Assembly: GCA_947095535.1 (NCBI GenBank)
Contig: OX352774.1
Location: forward strand, 39,820,496 to 39,884,495
Source of the DNA: Poecilobothrus nobilitatus
Taxonomy: Eukaryota > Arthropoda > Insecta > Diptera > Dolichopodidae
DNA length: 64,000 nucleotides
Direction of reading: 5' to 3'
The notes beneath the pieces are model-generated. The model was not told the DNA's origin. It was given only the letters and a program-made list of their open reading frames with translations, and made no database searches. Positions 12,339-25,010 of this stretch are shown here, one piece after another. Position 1 is the first letter of the stretch, and every line of letters begins with the position of its first letter. The translations under genes and the position numbers were made by a program.

Positions 12339-14489
12339 TGATGGGTTACCTTAATTTTTCGTTTTCTTGTTTTGTTTTTTTATTCCTTTTTTCTTTTTAT
12401 GGATATGGTTTCAACAAAAATTTAACTAATGCTTTTGATAAACTTAATACACTTTATTTTTAAAGATAAACACATAATAGGCAACAAAAGGCTAGAGAAT
12501 ATAGAGACCCTCTAAAAATACATAATAAGTAAAAAAAAAAAAAAAAAACAAGAGAAAACCTGAATGAAAAAATAAAAAATAAAAAAAATTTGAATGAAAA
12601 GAAAAAACAAAAAAAAAAAGCATTTCATTTAAATTATTAAGAGTCATTTTAAGCAATAGAAAGAGAAAGACTGATGTACATAAATAAAGTTCATATAGTT
12701 CTAATCTAATAGCTACTCATCTTCATGATTGTATAATATAAATATATAATAATAATATATATACATATATGTTGTATATATTTTATTTGTAACCCACAGT
12801 ACAACATTTTATTTTTATTTTGTTTTGAATATTTTGTTATTTTTAATGTTAAAAAAAAACGTGCGTCTACTCCAATTTATGATCTCATCCATTCAATTTT
12901 TATTTTAGTGTTGCAGTTTTATTTATAAAACAAATTATTGTGAATAAAAAAGAAATAATGTAGTAGATATTCCGTTTTTTTAACCTTTTTTCTTTATTTA
13001 TATACTCGTAAGTATTCAAGAAAAATTTTTGATTTTTTGACGTGTCAAAAATAAAACAAAATTAAAATTTAAAAATTTTTTTTATTTTACTGACATATTT
13101 TGGAAAAGCAATGTTTATTTTGTAATTAAAAATGTATATACTTAAAAATGGCGGCTTTAAATAGGTTATATTGTTTATAGATTTTATTAACATAGGTTAA
13201 GTATAGATTATTTAACAATTTTAATTATTATTTATTTATTACACTAAAATTTAATCATAAAATATTTATGTACATTAAACTTTATCATTTTAAATATTGT
13301 TCTAATTTATAACTACATAATATTATAACTTTTGTTATAGCCGTTTTAACTGTATAATTTAACTGTAAATTTGGTAATTAACGATAAATTTTTATTGATA
13401 TGCTTGAGTAATTATCATTATATACCATAAAATTATTTATTTAATTGGTATTTATTTGTTATATTATTTTGTTTTTTTTTTTTTAAACTGAATCAGTTCA
13501 AAGTCCCTGAACCTCTGAGAAGAAATCTAAAATTTCTATTTAATACAATTATATTTTATATTTTAAGTATGTATGTGAGTTATAAGTTTAAACTGAAAAT
13601 TGTTTATTTTTACTTTTATTTTTATTATAGATTTAGATTGAAATTAAAGTATTTTAAGTATTTTATTTTACTTTAATATGTAGGTAGGTAAGTATACCAT
13701 ATTCTTAATTATAATTACAAAATAAAGTTTATGGAAAAATATGCTACTTATCTGTTAATATTTTCTATTATTCATACATGTTTAAATATTAAATATTTTG
13801 TTTATTAAATTAATTTAGTTATATGTTTATGAATATAATGTTTATAAATATTACAAATATTTTGTATATTTAAATGTTTTTTTTTTTTTTTTTTTTATGA
13901 AAATGTTTTAAACAAATTAAAATCAATATTTTATTAAATTATACGATGTTATATTATTATTATAAATTTGTGTACGTGTTTTTTATTTTGGTATATTTGT
14001 GTTAATTATTTTGGTATAATATGGCTAAGATTTAACAACATGAAATAAATAAATGGATAAATAAAAAAACAAAAAACTCCACCTAAGCATTGTATTAAAA
14101 TTTTTTTTACTTAACCGAATAGCAGAAAATATGATATATTCATTTCTCTTAATTTCGAAAAGGTTCATTTTGTTTTTACATTTTCAAAATCATTATAGAT
14201 ATTGATTAGTAAATTAACAAATTTTGAACCGGTTCTTTGCAAAGAAACAAAATTTTAAAATTGTATTTATTTCGAAAAGAAAATGAATGTAGGTGCACAG
14301 AATGTAGAGACAGACGATTCAAAACACTAAAATCTTAATATAAAACGTATTGATTTCAATATAATCAAATTTTATATGTTCTTAGCTCTAATTAAAAAAG
14401 TAATTACCCCAAGACAATAAGACTATGTGTTAGCTTCCGTAAAGCATGTAAATCAAGTGTTATTCGGCAATTAATAATATAAAAAAAAA
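12339..14489. other. AT-rich DNA with one weak exon-like patch
   Basis: Mostly A/T. The only island is 13,485-13,535 (CTGAATCAGTTCAAAGTCCC and onward), which can be read from an acceptor-like TTTCTTCTCAG on the minus strand or from a poly-T...AATCAG on the plus strand. Neither reading has a matching donor or a recognisable product. The rest shows nothing. Confidence 0.45.
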
Positions 14490-14622
14490 TAACATAAAAG
14501 TCCGAATATCTCGAAAACGACTAATAATAGACCCTCCTACAATTTTTTTTCTAGTTTTAGTCTCAAAAATCACCTCCTGAAATATTTATACTCTTATGCG
14601 GACCACCCTGTATCATATAGAT
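14490..14622 (-). repeat. Fragment of the ATA(CA)GGGTG foldback family
   Basis: Read on the minus strand this begins ATACAGGGTGGTCCGCATAA and later contains GGAGGGTCTATTATT and TTTTCGAGATATTC. The same order of phrases (ATAGGGTG, GGAGGGTCTCTTCTGG, CCTTTTCGAGATATGAG) occurs at 23,100-23,270. I therefore call it a truncated copy of that element. GGACCACCCTGTAT-type ends are a common look for small non-autonomous insect elements. Confidence 0.55.
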
Positions 14623-17600
14623 ATTTAATTAAAATTCTGATATTTACAATTGCTTTTCAATTAAGATTTTATAAGAAAATTAAGAAATTATTCAAATAAT
14701 ACAATATTAACTAATACATTCGGCTTTCGAATCGTACAATAAATATGCAGTAAAATAACTACACAGTAATAAATAAAGTGCAACATTTTTTAATTTTAAT
14801 TTTTTAAGAACGATAATATTTTGTATTTTTATTAAAAATTTCGATATAAAAATATACATTAGAAATGTTTGTCTACAAATTATTTATAAATAATTTTGTA
14901 AAATAAAAATATTTTTATATTTTTTCAAAAAAATTAAATAAATATTTTTTTTTTTTTTTTTGTTTTTCATTTAAATTTTGAATTTTAGAATAAGTAGATA
15001 TATTTAATTTTACGTCTACTAAAAAATTAAAAACGAGACAAAAACCAAGAAGAAAAAAGAGCATATCTTAGAAAACAGATAAATTTACTAATTTTAGTGA
15101 TTACGGACATGGAGAAATTATTGGCTATTTGTTTTTCGCACCGTTTCAAAGGACTTTAAGTGTAAAAAGTAGAGGTTGATAAACGCGTATTACGATTGAT
15201 AAACGCTTAATGAATTTTTAAAGTAATATACCATTAACTTTAACTAATTGTGATTAATTCTTACTTTTACTAAATACAAATATCCTTATACATCAGCATC
15301 AAAAGGTTTTTAATTTATTTCTAAAATCCAACTCCCAATAAAAAAAAAAAGAGACTTTTTAGGTTAGAAATTCTAAGTAATTCTAACATTCATTTTGTAT
15401 GTAAATATAATTTACTTTTAATAATAAAAAAAAATTAAAATAAAAAATCAGGATTCAAATATTGTATCCAAGAATCTTTAAAAAAGTTACAAAAATAAAA
15501 ATAACTATTTAAAGTTGAATATAATACATTTTAAATACTTAAGTATTAAAAATTCAAATCGTTAACTTTTGGGGGAAAAAAAAAATTTCTATTATTTTTT
15601 AAGTTTTTAGCTTGCATTAGGAAACCAACAAATCTTTTGTAAGTTTTGATTTTATTTTTGTTTTGGTTTTTTTTTTTTTTTTGATTTTGTACGCTAAGAA
15701 AATACTAAAAAAATAAAATGCAAAATATTATATTTGCATAATATCTATATTCTAAAACTTTCAACACCACAGAAACTTTTACAGAATTGAATAATCAGTA
15801 TAATATAAAAAAAAAAAAAAAAATTTTTTCTTAAAAAAAACTATTTTTTTTTTTGTTTTTTGCTTCAAAAAGAAGTAACGTAAAACTGAACTACTGATTA
15901 TAATTCAAATCATTCACGATTTTTGTTTTTGTTTTTTTTTTTTTTTGATATTTAAGAGCATTCTAATCTAATATTTTTTTTTTTTTTTATATAAAATAAA
16001 CAAATATGTACGTATTAGTATACACAATAACGTATCAAATCCAACACCTTGCTATATTTATACAAGTTTGTTTACAACATGATGTTATACTAGTTATATT
16101 GTCATATAATATATTTAAAAGGTTATCTTTATAGCTTATCTATTTATTTTACAGGTTATCTGAAAATATTAGTGGATCTGTATAAGGTTACTTCTCTAGC
16201 TTATCTAGGTATACTATATTTATAGGTTAACTTTAATATTAGGGGACAGTTGAAAGAAATTGAAATGGAAAGTAAATAGATTTTGTTATCATCACATATC
16301 ATATATGAACAATCATAAAAAAAAAAAAATTATTGATAATATCATTTCAAACACTTGCTTGAATAACAGTTTTATTAATTAAACAAACAAAAACTCTTTT
16401 ATTACAAATTATTTATTTTTTACAAAAACGAAAAAAAAAAAAAAAACATTCTATAATAAGTACAATAATATTGTTTAAAGAAATTCTTAACCATTTTAAC
16501 CATTAGCATATTTACATACATACATATGTGAATCTACAATAACTATAATTTAGTTTTTCGAAGGAACCCTTATATACCTATAACTACTTAACAATCAGTG
16601 ATTCACTCAATTTTTTAACCTTATACAAAAAAAAAAAAAACATTTTTAAAAATTCGTCATTAAATTTTCAAAAAAAAAATTTATTATGCAAACAGAACGA
16701 AACGAAATGCTGTTTTAAAAAATTGTAATTAGAAAATAAATTTATATTTTTAATTTATTGTACTTATTCATTTCCTGTACGACTTTTTAATCTTAAGAAG
16801 AAAAACCTTTAGACCAAATAACAAAAATAGTAAAAAAACAAAAAAAAATCACTTTTGCAATTTACTTAGGGTCTTTAAATCCAGTCAGAAAATTAAGAAA
16901 AAAACATTATTAATCCTAGTGTGTGGATTAGGTACATATAAAAAGGATGTATTCAAAATAGGGGATTACATTTTTCAACCTCTCAGCATAAATAAATATT
17001 TAAAAAAAAAAACAAAACTAAAATTACTTACAATAGATTTAAAGGTTTTAGGGACTAGGGTATACAATATATATATGGGAATATAGTTAATATGTACTTG
17101 ATCTAATAAGATTTTGCTAAAATTCCCAATCAAATAAAATCATCTCCCTAAAATACAATTTTTTTTTAATTTAAAGGTTAGAATCCCGGTCTGGTCAAAA
17201 AAATACATACAAATGTAATAAAAATAATAGGTATAAACAAAATAAATAATATAATTATAATTTAATACTTGTATCAAGATATTTTATATGACTTTATGTT
17301 CTAAAAATATCGAAAGAATATCTGGGCTGGTTCGTAAGAAAAAAAAAATTAAATAAAACAACACAAAAAAAAAATCTTTTATTTAAAGTTATACTAGGTT
17401 ATACTAACATTAAATTTTAATAACTATAACAAAAAAAAAATTAAAACTCCACGTTGATTTGTTTTCTATAATTAGGTTGGCATAATAAAATTCTACGCCT
17501 AACAAAGAATTTTACTATACTAAAGCTACTTATTATTGCAAAACAATAATTAAAATTATAAACGCTTCATAAAAAATATAATAATTTAAAACCTTTTTAA

Positions 17601-18202
17601 AATCATTAAAATTTTAATTTATATTAAGTTAATTAAAATTTAAATACAGATAAGTAATTTTCTTTGTTATTTTTAAATAACATGTTAATAATATTTTTTT
17701 CATTTAAATTTAAAATTTATTTATTTAGAAAATAATTCGACCATTTCTGTACTTTTATCATATTTTTAGAATTTAGTAAAAATGTTTTTGATTTTCTTAT
17801 TTTTTTTTTTTTCTTTAATCTTTCATCATATGTTTTGTTTTTATTTTTATTTTATTTTTTTTTTTTTTTATTCTTTTTTTTTTTTCTTTTCTCTTAATTT
17901 TTAATTTTTTCTTCCAAGAACACAATATTTGTAATATTCTTCAGCATATGAAAATAACAAAGCACATTTTATAAGATTTTTACTTTTGCTGTCATTTTTT
18001 AATTTTTATTTTTTTTTTTTTGGATTCTTTGTCACATCACAATTTTTATTTTTATTTTATTTTTTTATTTTAAACCAAAATCTTCCAATAAGAAAAATAT
18101 TCAGTAGATTTCAATACAAAAAAAAAAAAAAAAACTTATTCAGATCACAAAACTGTTATGATATAAAAACAAAAACAAATCAAAAAAAAAAAAAAAACTT
18201 AC
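14623..18202. other. AT-rich DNA downstream of the minus-strand first exon (probable intron 1)
   Basis: If the exon at 18,203-18,346 is real, its first intron runs leftward from 18,202. I found no convincing second exon in this stretch. It is rich in poly-A/T. A degenerate tRNA B-box-like GGTTAGAATCCCGG at about 17,178 has no accompanying A box. Confidence 0.5.
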
Positions 18203-18346
18203 CGTGTTATTATAAATAATTGAAGAACTGCTAGCTGCTGTTAATTTTCGTAATCCATTACACGACGACATTAAAAAATCATAACGAAAAAAATGACGTG
18301 AATTAATTGCAGCGGCGGCCGCGACTATGCATACACCCGGAGCCAT
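18203..18346 (-). CDS. First coding exon of an unidentified gene; presequence-like N-terminus
   Basis: The minus strand has ACA|ATG|G at 18,346, a strong insect start context (A at -3, G at +4), with an in-frame TAA four codons upstream. The next 144 bases are exactly 48 codons and end at a consensus donor, ACG|GTAAGT, so the junction is phase 0. Composition is unlike its surroundings: the start has GGCC-rich Ala codons (five Ala in a row at residues 9-13) and real codon diversity. The peptide begins MAPGVCIV and contains NSRHFFRYDF and NGLRKLTAASSSS. It has Arg17, Arg21, Arg33 and Lys34 against one acidic residue (Asp23), with many Ser/Ala, which fits a mitochondrial targeting presequence. 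That is inference; a signal anchor or a disordered N-terminus is possible. I do not recognise the family. It lies 11.1 kb from, and divergent to, Rab26. Confidence 0.6.
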
Positions 18347-20164
18347 TGTAAAGCGTTAACTAAACCGACCGTAATCAAAGAAAAATAATATTGTGAATGA
18401 TTTTATTTTTATATATATATATATATACCTATATATATATATATATATATTTTTTTTTTATTTAGTACTTATAGCTATGAATGACGGGTATATTTTTTCT
18501 TATTTTAAAGGAAATTATTTTAGCTGTGAGAAAAATTTTCTTTTTTTTTCTTGTATTTATTATTAATTTTTTTTTTTGTATATATAAAAAATAGGAAAAA
18601 TTTTCTTTTTTCAATCTCAAAACTTTTATTTTTGTTAGCTTTTTAGACTAGTGTTTATCTTTTTTATATATTTTTTGTACACTTTAACCACTGTTTTGTA
18701 TTCCTTATTTTCTTAATATTATTATTATTATATCTTTATTTTGTATTTATTCTGTATGAATAAAGAAAGCTTATATTTTCTGGATACAGATTTTCAAAAT
18801 AAAAATTAAAATGAAAAAAAATCACACAAAAAAATTTACGATATTTGTAGGAATACGAAACACCAACAAAAAAAAAAAAAAAAAGAAAAAGTACACAGAA
18901 AAATGACAAGAAATCTAAAATATACCGGCTATTTTTTTTTTTTTTTTTTGCTGTTGAAGCTTTTTATCAATTTTGTTTATTTTTATTTTTTTTTTTATTT
19001 TTTTAGTTTTCTTTTTCTATAGAGGTTTTCTATCTATATTATAATTAATATTTAGAAGAAAAAAAAAACAAAATTAGTAGCAGTAAAAATATACAATAAT
19101 AATTATAATACCTACATATATTAAAGAAAAAAAAAAATAAAACACACGTAGTGGATAACTTTATTCCTTATTATTTTCTTTTATTTTCCTTTATTTTTTC
19201 GGGTTTTTTTTTTTTTTTTTATTTTTTTTTTTTAAGTAAACTCGCGCACACAATATAACTAACCAACCAGTTTTACTTTATATATTAAAAAAAAATATAT
19301 ATTTTATTCATATTCTTCACTTCATTCACTATTTTTCTTAAAAAAATTATATATTTTTTTATTTTTTAATAAACTAAAAAAAATTCTAAAAAAAATAATA
19401 AAATAATTTAAAAATATCTTTAGAAAATAAAAAAAAATTAAACTCTGTTATTTTATTTTATTATTTGGATTATATTTTATTAATTTTTTTTTTTTTTTTT
19501 CAGGAAAAAATCACAGAAGACAACACCACAATTATAAAATTTGACAATCACTGAAAGCATGAAATAATATAAAAAACTATTTTTGTGTCTCTGCAAAATA
19601 ATAAAAACAAGAAAAATTAAAAATAAAAATATATGCATATATAATGTAAAAAAAAATAATATATATTTTTGACATTCGCTGATAACATTTTTATTCACAA
19701 TAAATGACAGTTGTTAATAGACAGTTCACAATAATGAATGACATAAAAGAAAATTTTTAAAAAGGCAACACTTAAAAATTCATTATATTGTTACCAAATA
19801 AAAATAAAACCGTTAAATACAAGAATATAACAGTTAAATGATAAAAATTAATTTTTACAAAATGTTTTTACAAAAGTTTTTCGAAAATTTTTTAATTTTA
19901 AAAATTTATATGTAAGTTTTACTGTAAAAGTGTAAATGTTGAAAAAATTGAAATTTAGTAGAATATTTTACTTACAAAATAACAAAAAAATTAAACAAAT
20001 GAAAAACAAATAGTAAAATTGTGTAGTTGACTATGTCAACTCTAGGTTACCCTTACAAACAAAAATCATGCTGTTATAATAAAATTTAATCATCTTTTAA
20101 AAAATTTTAAATATTATAACTTAAATTAAGTACCAAAATATATTTATGTAAATTTTGAAGTTGC
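18347..20164. other. 5' flank of the minus-strand exon; AT-rich
   Basis: The 5' untranslated region and promoter of the minus-strand gene would lie here. The first ~35 bases upstream of the ATG are GC-richer (GACCGTAATC, CGGTCGGTTT on the minus strand). Beyond that is an (AT)n tract at about 18,411-18,450 and long poly-T/A. I cannot place a TATA box or initiator confidently in such AT-rich DNA. Confidence 0.4.
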
Positions 20165-20575
20165 ATGACAGTTACTCGAACCTCCTAGTCTAGACTAATC
20201 AAATTTTTACAAAAATCTGTGGTGTAAAATTTAAATTCTTTTTACAAAATTTCATATAACTTACTTATTAAAGACAATTCAATTTAAGTTAAAATTTCAT
20301 ATTCAACATAAATTGAATTATTTTCATATTGTCAAGAGAAGATGTGTGGAGGTTCCTTGAACTCTCTAGTCGAACTTACAAAATTCAAATAGCAAAACTA
20401 ACAATTTTATAAAGGTGAAATGACAAAAATTTTCTAAAACCGAGGTCCTTTATTTTTTGAGTTATCATGCAGTAGAACGTACATGGCTTAATCGACTCAG
20501 AATACGATTCTTAGCATTATAGTCTTCTTATGATGTCACAAACGTAATGGGTGAATTTATTATGAGAACTATTTC
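20165..20575 (-). repeat. Degraded copy of the TATACCC-family repeat (minus orientation)
   Basis: On the minus strand, about 20,450-20,540 reads TTCTGAGTCGATTAAGCC and then GCATGATAACTCAAAAAATA. This matches the order CCTGAGTCGATTTAGCGATG...CGATAACTCAAAAAATA of the 63,541 copy. The phrase GAAC(C/T)(T/C)(C/T)CTAGTC also recurs at about 20,178 and 20,358. The terminal hairpin is not preserved. Confidence 0.5.
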
Positions 20576-23099
20576 TTTACGGATATAATCATAAAATATT
20601 ATTAACATAATAATTAAGGGTTTAAAAAAAATTTAACAACAACATATTCTAACAACATTTTATTTAATTAACAGTTTTTAGTTCACAACTTGCTTTACAG
20701 TGTAATTAGGAAAAACATTATTTAGCTTTGTCATTTTTTTAATTTTAATGATATACAATACGAATTTACGAATTTTCGAGTTTATCATTAAACTGTCTTT
20801 ATTTAAATTACAATAATTGGCACAAATATTAAACAAAATTTTTAAGGTAGTTTTTATGATATATATTTTTAAAATGTTTACATCCTTAACAACATTGGAG
20901 CATGATCTTTAAGAGTTTTAACGGTTATATCTGTTAATATTAAAGAAAAAGTGATTTGAATAATCTTCATATTTTTTATTTTATTATTTCAGTTCCATTT
21001 ATTTTAAACATCAAAAAAGTTTTTTAAAAGTTATTTCATCCTTATTCAGTTCTATTAAAGTCCTCAGTAGGTATAGAATTGAACCTTACCTATAGACAAC
21101 TTCCAAATATCTATTTAACTGACAAATCTTTTTTTTTTTTCATTTATCTTATTTAGTTTCATATTTACAATAACTAAATTTAGTAATTTAGTGTTTTTTT
21201 CTAAAGAATATTCAATTTGTAATGCGGTTTTAAATCTCTTAAATTTAATATACATTTTATACTATTAATTTAAAAATAAATTTTCTACAATAAATATTAA
21301 CTTACCCACTTACATCAATTTGATCTACAATATTATTTCAAAAAATAAAAATAAATTATCATCCTTTTAAACAACTTAGTTAATATTCTTTTTTCTTTTT
21401 ATATTTTAAATATATAATATATTATGTACAGCTGTATAACAAATATACTATGTTATATAACAATAAATAAAAAATAAAAAAAAATACCCTAATGTATAAT
21501 ATGTATCTACAATACATTTTAAAGATGTGCATAACTATTATAACAGTTGCAACATAATGCAGTTTTTTGTTTTTTTGTTTTTTTATTTATTATATAATAC
21601 ATTTATATAATAGTATATTATAAGACAAAATATAAAACTAAATATAAAATCTTTATGACAATATTTAACATATTTATCAATATGTATTTACATACTTTTT
21701 TATTTATTTTTTATATGTTAAGTTATTTATTTATACATCCATGTACATACATTATATATGTATTTAATTTTTTAAAATGGTTTTTATAGGCTCGAATATT
21801 TTTTTGGGGCATATAACACTAAAAATATAGGAAAACTCGCTAATATTTGTTATAGAATGTACAAGATGAAGATATTGACCAAATAACGGTTTTTGATTGA
21901 AAATTAAAAGCAGAACGAAGATAAACCCTATATAAATAAACATTATATCAAGATTTAAATTTAATTATCATTATTATTGGTTAAAAATAAAGTTTAAAAA
22001 TGATATTTGGAAGGTATTTCGTATATCTAATGTGAGACTCAAAGTTTAAGTGCCGACTTAGAACATAACCAACTCACAACAAACAAATAAGTAAATCAAA
22101 GGAACGAACACAAAATGGAAAAAAAAAAGTGACAAGAATGATGCTTGATAGTAATATAATTACTACATATAAGCTTTATCATCAAATTACAACTTAACCT
22201 AACAAATAAATAAACAATGAAAGTTAACATGTATATTTTAAAATTTAATATTTAAATAATTATGTAGACATACCTTAATTTTAAAGTTCACAATTTTTTT
22301 TTATTATAAAACTCTTAAAAAATCATCTAATAGTACAAGGAATTCAATTATTATTCTATTAAAGTTTTATTCAAAATAAATATGTAATTATTTTTATATA
22401 CTTATTTATGTATATAAAAAAAAAAATAAAATTAGATATAAATATTATATTGTTACCACAGGAAAATCTATCTTCCAGCATAATTAACGTTATTTTCCAC
22501 CACTTAATATCGTATAATTATAAAAACATATATACAATACTCTTATACATAGATACGTGGAAAACTATGTTTATTTTATCTTATATATAAATAGTATTTA
22601 TACATATATAATATATATGTAACAATATATAAATATTATATAATAAATATTTTTTTTTTATATATAGATCTCTTTTTATATATTATAATATGTACATTAG
22701 TAAATACAAAAACTATATATAAATAATATCTATATGTATATATGTATATTGCCTTGGATACGTATATTCATAGTTTTTAATAAAATGCCGGTTCAATAAA
22801 TTTCGTTAACTATAGAAAATCAATTTGCCAATAAATAAATTGGTTAATCTAATTGGGTACAGAATTAAAAACATATAAATTCTATAAAAAATAAATAATA
22901 GGACTTGCTAAACTTATACAAGTATATACATATAAAATATATAAACAGATTTGTTATTAAATAAAGTTATTGATAAATGAACATTTTCTTTTAGATTATG
23001 ATAATTTTAAATTAAATAAAATTTTTAAAATTTTAACGTTTTTTTCTTTCGTCAAATTTCAGTTAACCGATTTGAAAACGAAATATATGTAATGAACGA
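20576..23099. other. AT-rich intergenic DNA
   Basis: No gene, RNA gene or identifiable transposon. The region 22,370-22,780 is almost pure A/T. Confidence 0.6.
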
Positions 23100-23875
23100 T
23101 ATAGGGTGTTTCCAAATCGATGGTCTTCTTTAAAATGGATGATCGGGCATGTCGAGACGAACAAAAAATTGTATTGTGTTCGTTCCTTTACAATAAATTG
23201 TATTGTATTGTAAAATTGTAATTGTATTGGAGGAGGGTCTCTTCTGGACCCTTTTCGAGATATGAGAGATTAAAAATGTTTTAGCGACTTTTCATAAAAA
23301 AATCTACTATAACTTTTGAACGGCTTGCTATAGAGAGACAAAAAAAAAAAATTTATTATTGGTATTTAGTAGAGTAAGTTGTCAGCTTTAATTTTTGTTT
23401 ACCAAATGAATCCCATATTCCCAACAGTTGCAAAGTTATGAAGGTTCAAAATGATTTAAAATGAAAAAATTATTTATATGGAGTACTTTTTATAGCATAT
23501 TTCGAAACAGCTTTTCAAGCCCTATAATTAGTAGCTAATAACTTTGTTCTCTATCTCTACCAGTTTTTGAGATATGAAGAATATAAAAGTATGTTATAAC
23601 TTATAACACACTAAATGTGTTAACACACTTTTCTATTGTGATTGAAAATAACACAGCGATTGAAAATAACGCACTTTTCTATTCTTTATATGTGAAAAAC
23701 GGTTAGAGATAAAGAAAAAGTTATTATAGGTACTAATTATAGGGCTTGAAAAGCTGTTTTGAAATATGCTATAAAAAGTACCTCAAATATAGCTTGTTTC
23801 AAAAGAAAATTGAATTGGAAACATAATTTTTTCATTTTTATCTCTTAATATCTCGAAAAGGGTCCAGAATAGAAA
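23100..23875. mobile_element. Foldback (long inverted repeat) element
   Basis: The inner arms 23,483-23,570 and 23,693-23,781 are imperfect reverse complements. The left arm runs GTACTTTTTATAGCATATTT...CAGCTTTTCAAGCCC; the right runs GGGCTTGAAAAGCTG...AAATATGCTATAAAAAGTAC. An outer pair, CTGGACCCTTTTCGAGATAT (23,243) and ATATCTCGAAAAGGGTCCAG (ending 23,867), encloses them. The left arm is longer than the right, suggesting an internal insertion or deletion. The 5' edge ATAGGGTGTTTCC resembles the edge of the copy at 14,490-14,622. There is no coding capacity. Inside the loop, ATTGAAAATAAC is duplicated (about 23,641 and 23,660). Confidence 0.75.
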
Positions 23876-24739
23876 TATTCAATGAAATTAAAATTGCAAG
23901 AACTTTAAAACTAGAATCAATTAAGCTAACTTTAATTATAAACTTGTTTATGTTTCATATCAACTGTAATTAAAATAATATTAGTATTAGATTTTATTTT
24001 ACTCTTAAATTTAGAAAGATTTTATTTATAATATAAATATTGCATTTTATGTTTAGTTTGTTATCTATTGTAAACCATACTTTACATTTGACTTGAGGAG
24101 TAATTTTATTCGATAGATAATTTTCTGAAAAAAAAATTTCCGTTTTCGTTGCTCCATAGCTTCCGAAATGTGGTAACTTATTAAAAAATTTATTTATTGA
24201 TCCCAAAACGTGTTAGTTCCATTCTTAATTAAAACCTCAATACTTCTAAAAGTTAAACTTTTTTCGTTAAGTTTCCTTCAACATTAGTGCCTGATCGATA
24301 TAACTATATTTTCATTCCTCCAAAATAAATTTTACAGTTACTTCGATTGTTATGTTCAAAATATTACAGATAACTATTGTATAAAACAATTCATCGCCTT
24401 AACAAAATAATTTGCTAATTGTTTTCAAAGAAGAAGAAGTGTCCTATGTATTTAAATTACGTACACTACATACAAAAAAAAAAACACTCAGTATTTAAAT
24501 TTAGAAATTTTGAAAGCTTGTTAAAATTGTGTTAGCCAAAAAAGTACTTTAATTCCAAAATGTTATGATTTTATAAAATTCTATAAAGCTAATAAATCTC
24601 CTCATAATTTTGACTTATACTTCTACATTTAATTGAAACTTAGTTTTTGTATAAAACATAGTTTTATAAAGCAAAAAAAAAAGCAAATAAACAATTTAAG
24701 GGATATTAGTTTTGATTTATTGACTTTTTAAATTGTAGA
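23876..24739. other. AT-rich intergenic DNA
   Basis: Nothing supportable. The open frame at 23,994-24,206 (minus) has no motif and an AT-driven composition. Confidence 0.55.
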
Positions 24740-25010
24740 ACACATCCTTTCGGCTTCCGATTTCTTTTTAAAGAAAAGAAAGCTAGTGTCAGATTTTTAC
24801 TAACTTAACCCACCTGCCCCTTTAGCCAATATAATGGGATGAAATCCTTAACTGCGAACACAGTATCTTGGCTAGAGAGCAGGGATAGGAAAGAATAGGA
24901 AATGGATACGGAAACATTGAATTGGGAGCGAGACTGTAAGGAAACAATGTATCCGCCTATTATTATTACTATTTTGCTAACAGTGACTATAGTCGTTACA
25001 ACAGTTACAA
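24740..25010 (-). mobile_element. Non-LTR retrotransposon 3'-end fragment (minus)
   Basis: Read on the minus strand, this contains a stretch encoding SFLSLLSSQDTVFAVKDF followed by IPLYWLKG, then GTTAGTAAAAATCTGACACT. The copy at 48,400-48,560 has the same order with the peptide FLLPSQYTAFAIRHFILLYW and AGTCAGTAAGAATTTGACAC. I infer that both are the ORF end plus 3' untranslated region of one retrotransposon family. The 82-codon open frame here is part of that remnant, not a gene. Confidence 0.55.

Noticed and set aside
17172..17200. tRNA-like GGTTAGAATCCCGG as a tRNA or SINE
   Set aside because: There is no A box at proper spacing and no foldable arms, so it is only a B-box-like word.
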